This document shows positions 7,665-9,061 of a DNA stretch of 9,061 nucleotides, piece by piece. The stretch comes from Phycisphaerales bacterium (GTDB lineage Bacteria; Planctomycetota; Phycisphaerae; Tepidisphaerales; Tepidisphaeraceae). A program made the position numbers and the translations under genes. Where the stretch lies: positions 1-9,061 of the forward strand of contig JAQGHJ010000573.1 in the NCBI GenBank assembly GCA_028288905.1, read 5' to 3'. The notes beneath the pieces were generated by a model. That model was not told where the DNA came from, ran no database searches, and saw only the letters and a program-made list of their open reading frames with translations. Positions within the stretch are counted from its first letter, which is position 1. Every line of letters begins with the position of its first letter.

Positions 7665-7788
7665 GCCCGTCAGTGACACGGGCTTCCAGCCCGTGCTAAT
7701 GGGCCACGTCTTAAAATCCGGTCCGGTTCCGGCGTTCTCGTAGTTTCAGCCTACTCGCACGGGCTGGAAGCCCGTGTCACTGACGGGC
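7665..7788. repeat. REPIN-like inverted doublet of palindromic repeats
   Basis: Arms 7665-7696 and 7757-7788 are perfect 32-bp reverse complements separated by 60 bp. Each arm contains its own hairpin: CACGGGCTTCCAGCCCGTG at 7677-7695 (8-bp stem, TCC loop) and its complement at 7758-7776. Two REP-like palindromes in inverted orientation around a short spacer is the organisation called a REPIN, which in other bacteria is mobilised in trans by RAYT transposases. The spacer is richer in A+T than its surroundings and has no gene. No target-site duplication is obvious. The element fills most of the potA-potB gap and ends 17 nt before the potB start. Confidence 0.85.
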
Positions 7789-7805
7789 GTTCTTCCCGCG
7801 CCGCG

Positions 7806-8741
7806 ATGGCCCACGACTCTGCCCACCCTCGGCCCCGCCGCCTCGGCTTCCTGCCGCTGGTCACGCCGGCTTGGCTCGTGCTCGGCGGGCTGTTCCTGCT
7901 GCCGCTGCTCGGCGTCCTCCTCGTCAGCTTCGCCAAATCCGACGACTACGGCGACCCGGTGCCCCTGCGCGGGGTGGCCGACCTGTGGCACCACGTCTCG
8001 TCCGGCGACGCGTTCGCCAACTACGCCCAGACCGTCCGCCCCGGCACGCTCGCGATCCTTTGGCGGTCGCTCTGGATCGCGGCCGCCACCACCGTCCTCA
8101 CGGCGCTCGTCAGCTACCCGGTCGCCTATTACTTGGCCGTCCGCGCGCCGGCGCGGGCGAAGGGGCTGCTGCTGGCGCTCGTCGTCGTTCCGTTCTGGAC
8201 GAGCTTCCTCGTCCGGACGTACGCCTGGATGATCATCCTGCGGCCGGAGGGGCTGCTGAACGCGGCGCTGCTGAGGCTTGGCGTCGTCGCCGCCCCGCTC
8301 GACCTGCTGTACAACGACGGGGCGGTGCTGGTCGGACTCGTGTATGGCGAGCTGCCGTTCATGATCCTGCCGCTGTACGCGTCGTTGGAAAAGCTCGACC
8401 GGTCGCTGCTCGAGGCGGCCGACGACCTGGGGGCCGGCGGGTGGTCGGCGTTCCGCCGGGTGACGTTCCCGCTGTCGGTCCCGGGGCTGGTGGCCGGGGC
8501 GGTGCTGGTGTTCGTGCCGTCGGTCGGGCAGTTCGTGGTGTCCGACCTGCTCGGCGGGGGCAAGAGCGTGCTGGTCGGGAACCTGGTCCAGAGCCAGTTC
8601 GCCGCCGCCAGCGGCATCGGCGACCGCCCTTACGGGGCGGCCGTCGCGTTCCAACTGACGGCCGCGGTGCTGCTGCTCGTCGGGGCGTACGGGTGGTGGG
8701 CGAGGCGGGGGCGGAGGGGAAGAGACGAAGAGGGGAAGTAG
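7806..8741 (+). CDS. potB: Spermidine/putrescine-type ABC transporter permease
   Basis: A 311-residue inner-membrane permease forming half of the importer channel. Six hydrophobic segments lie at about 14-41, 84-111, 120-144, 171-193, 226-248 and 275-297. The EAA loop that docks on the ATPase is LEAADDLGAGGWSAFRRVTF, residues 202-221. PFWTSFLVRTYAW at 129-141, LPFMILPLYASLEKLD at 183-198 and SDLLGGGKSVLVGN at 246-259 are characteristic of PotB/PotH rather than PotC. The C-terminus is a short basic tail. ATG 7806 gives the usual length, but I see no Shine-Dalgarno in the 17 nt between it and the REPIN-like element, so translation may be weak or leaderless-like. It follows potA in the same direction. 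PotC and PotD are not encoded before the window ends. Confidence 0.92.
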   Translation: MAHDSAHPRPRRLGFLPLVTPAWLVLGGLFLLPLLGVLLVSFAKSDDYGDPVPLRGVADLWHHVSSGDAFANYAQTVRPGTLAILWRSLWIAAATTVLTALVSYPVAYYLAVRAPARAKGLLLALVVVPFWTSFLVRTYAWMIILRPEGLLNAALLRLGVVAAPLDLLYNDGAVLVGLVYGELPFMILPLYASLEKLDRSLLEAADDLGAGGWSAFRRVTFPLSVPGLVAGAVLVFVPSVGQFVVSDLLGGGKSVLVGNLVQSQFAAASGIGDRPYGAAVAFQLTAAVLLLVGAYGWWARRGRRGRDEEGK

Positions 8742-8797
8742 GCAGGAGCTAGGTCGGAGGTGGGAGGCGAGGCGTCGAAAGTCCCGGCACCCGCCTT

Positions 8798-9003
8798 CCA
8801 CGGATGTCATCCCGAGCGGAGCGAAGGACCTCTCGTCCACCGCGCAACCGGGCCAGCATTTACGGGGTGGTGGAATGTGAATGGGTGACCCGCCGCCAGC
8901 GCTCGCCGGTGCCACCCATTCACAATCCACTGTCCTCGAAGTTCCGATCCCGGCCGCGCGGTGGACGAGGGGTCCTTCGCTCCGCTCAGGATGACATCCG
9001 TGG
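8798..9003. mobile_element. 206-bp MITE-like nested palindromic element
   Basis: Outer arms 8798-8845 and 8956-9003 are 48-bp inverted repeats with two mismatches (8813/8988, and a G-U-compatible 8831/8970). Each carries the TCATCC-GAGCGGAGCGAAGGACC-type sequence, which when translated gives HPERSEGP, a string I recall as recurring spuriously in many bacterial proteomes. Inside it a second inverted repeat, 8870-8887 versus 8913-8930 (18 bp, one mismatch, core TGTGAATGGGTG), forms another stem, so the whole element can fold into one long interrupted hairpin. It has no coding capacity for a transposase, and no clear target-site duplication flanks it. It begins 57 bp after the potB stop and could end or process the transcript there. 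The 58 bp after it hold nothing I recognise. Confidence 0.75.
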
Positions 9004-9061
9004 GGCCTCTTCCCTGGAAACGATTGTGCTGCTCCGCTGGCCCTGCCCGTAGCCACCTTGG

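Noticed and set aside
7665..9003. CRISPR array or attachment site
   Set aside because: The repeats are inverted pairs of two different families, not direct repeats with regular spacers, and no cas or integrase gene is present.
7746..9056. 436-residue - strand frame containing CHPERSEGPL
   Set aside because: That string is the translated palindromic repeat at 8798-9003, and the rest is antisense to potB, which has unmistakable family motifs.

Overview
The window is very GC-rich with strongly G/C-biased third codon positions. It looks like chromosomal DNA of a planctomycete, plausibly Gemmataceae or a relative. The reasons are a very large multi-module secreted quinoprotein with a planctomycete-style N-terminus (VEALETRTYMHAG) in place of a classical signal peptide, and dispersed palindromic repeats of kinds I recall from such genomes. 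Taxonomy is inferred from style, not from a marker gene.

Layout: (1) Positions 2-733, + strand, hold the 3' part of a gene whose start lies outside the window; its product is Gln/Arg/Ala/Glu-rich with an 8-Gln run. (2) Positions 734-933 are a convergent intergenic gap with two perfect hairpins, the larger with a 17-bp stem, which probably terminate both flanking genes. (3) Positions 934-6144, - strand, hold one 1736-residue protein: Ig-like domain, PQQ-dependent glucose/sorbosone dehydrogenase-type beta-propeller, PKD and other Ig-like modules, two lectin-like beta-sandwich modules, a proline-rich linker and a C-terminal carbohydrate-binding-like domain. (4) Positions 6145-6552 are a divergent intergenic region. 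(5) Positions 6553-7656 (+) encode a PotA-type ABC ATPase and 7806-8741 (+) a PotB-type permease. Together they are the start of a spermidine/putrescine-type ABC importer operon; the second permease and the binding protein are not present before the window ends. (6) The 149-bp potA-potB gap holds a REPIN-like doublet, a perfect 32-bp inverted repeat whose arms are themselves palindromes. (7) Downstream of potB, 8798-9003 is a 206-bp MITE-like nested palindrome.

The genes fall into two unrelated themes: an extracellular sugar-oxidising or sugar-binding surface protein, and polyamine-type uptake. I see no phage, CRISPR, toxin-antitoxin or defence system. The most unusual content is the two different palindromic repeat elements on either side of potB and the architecture of the giant quinoprotein.
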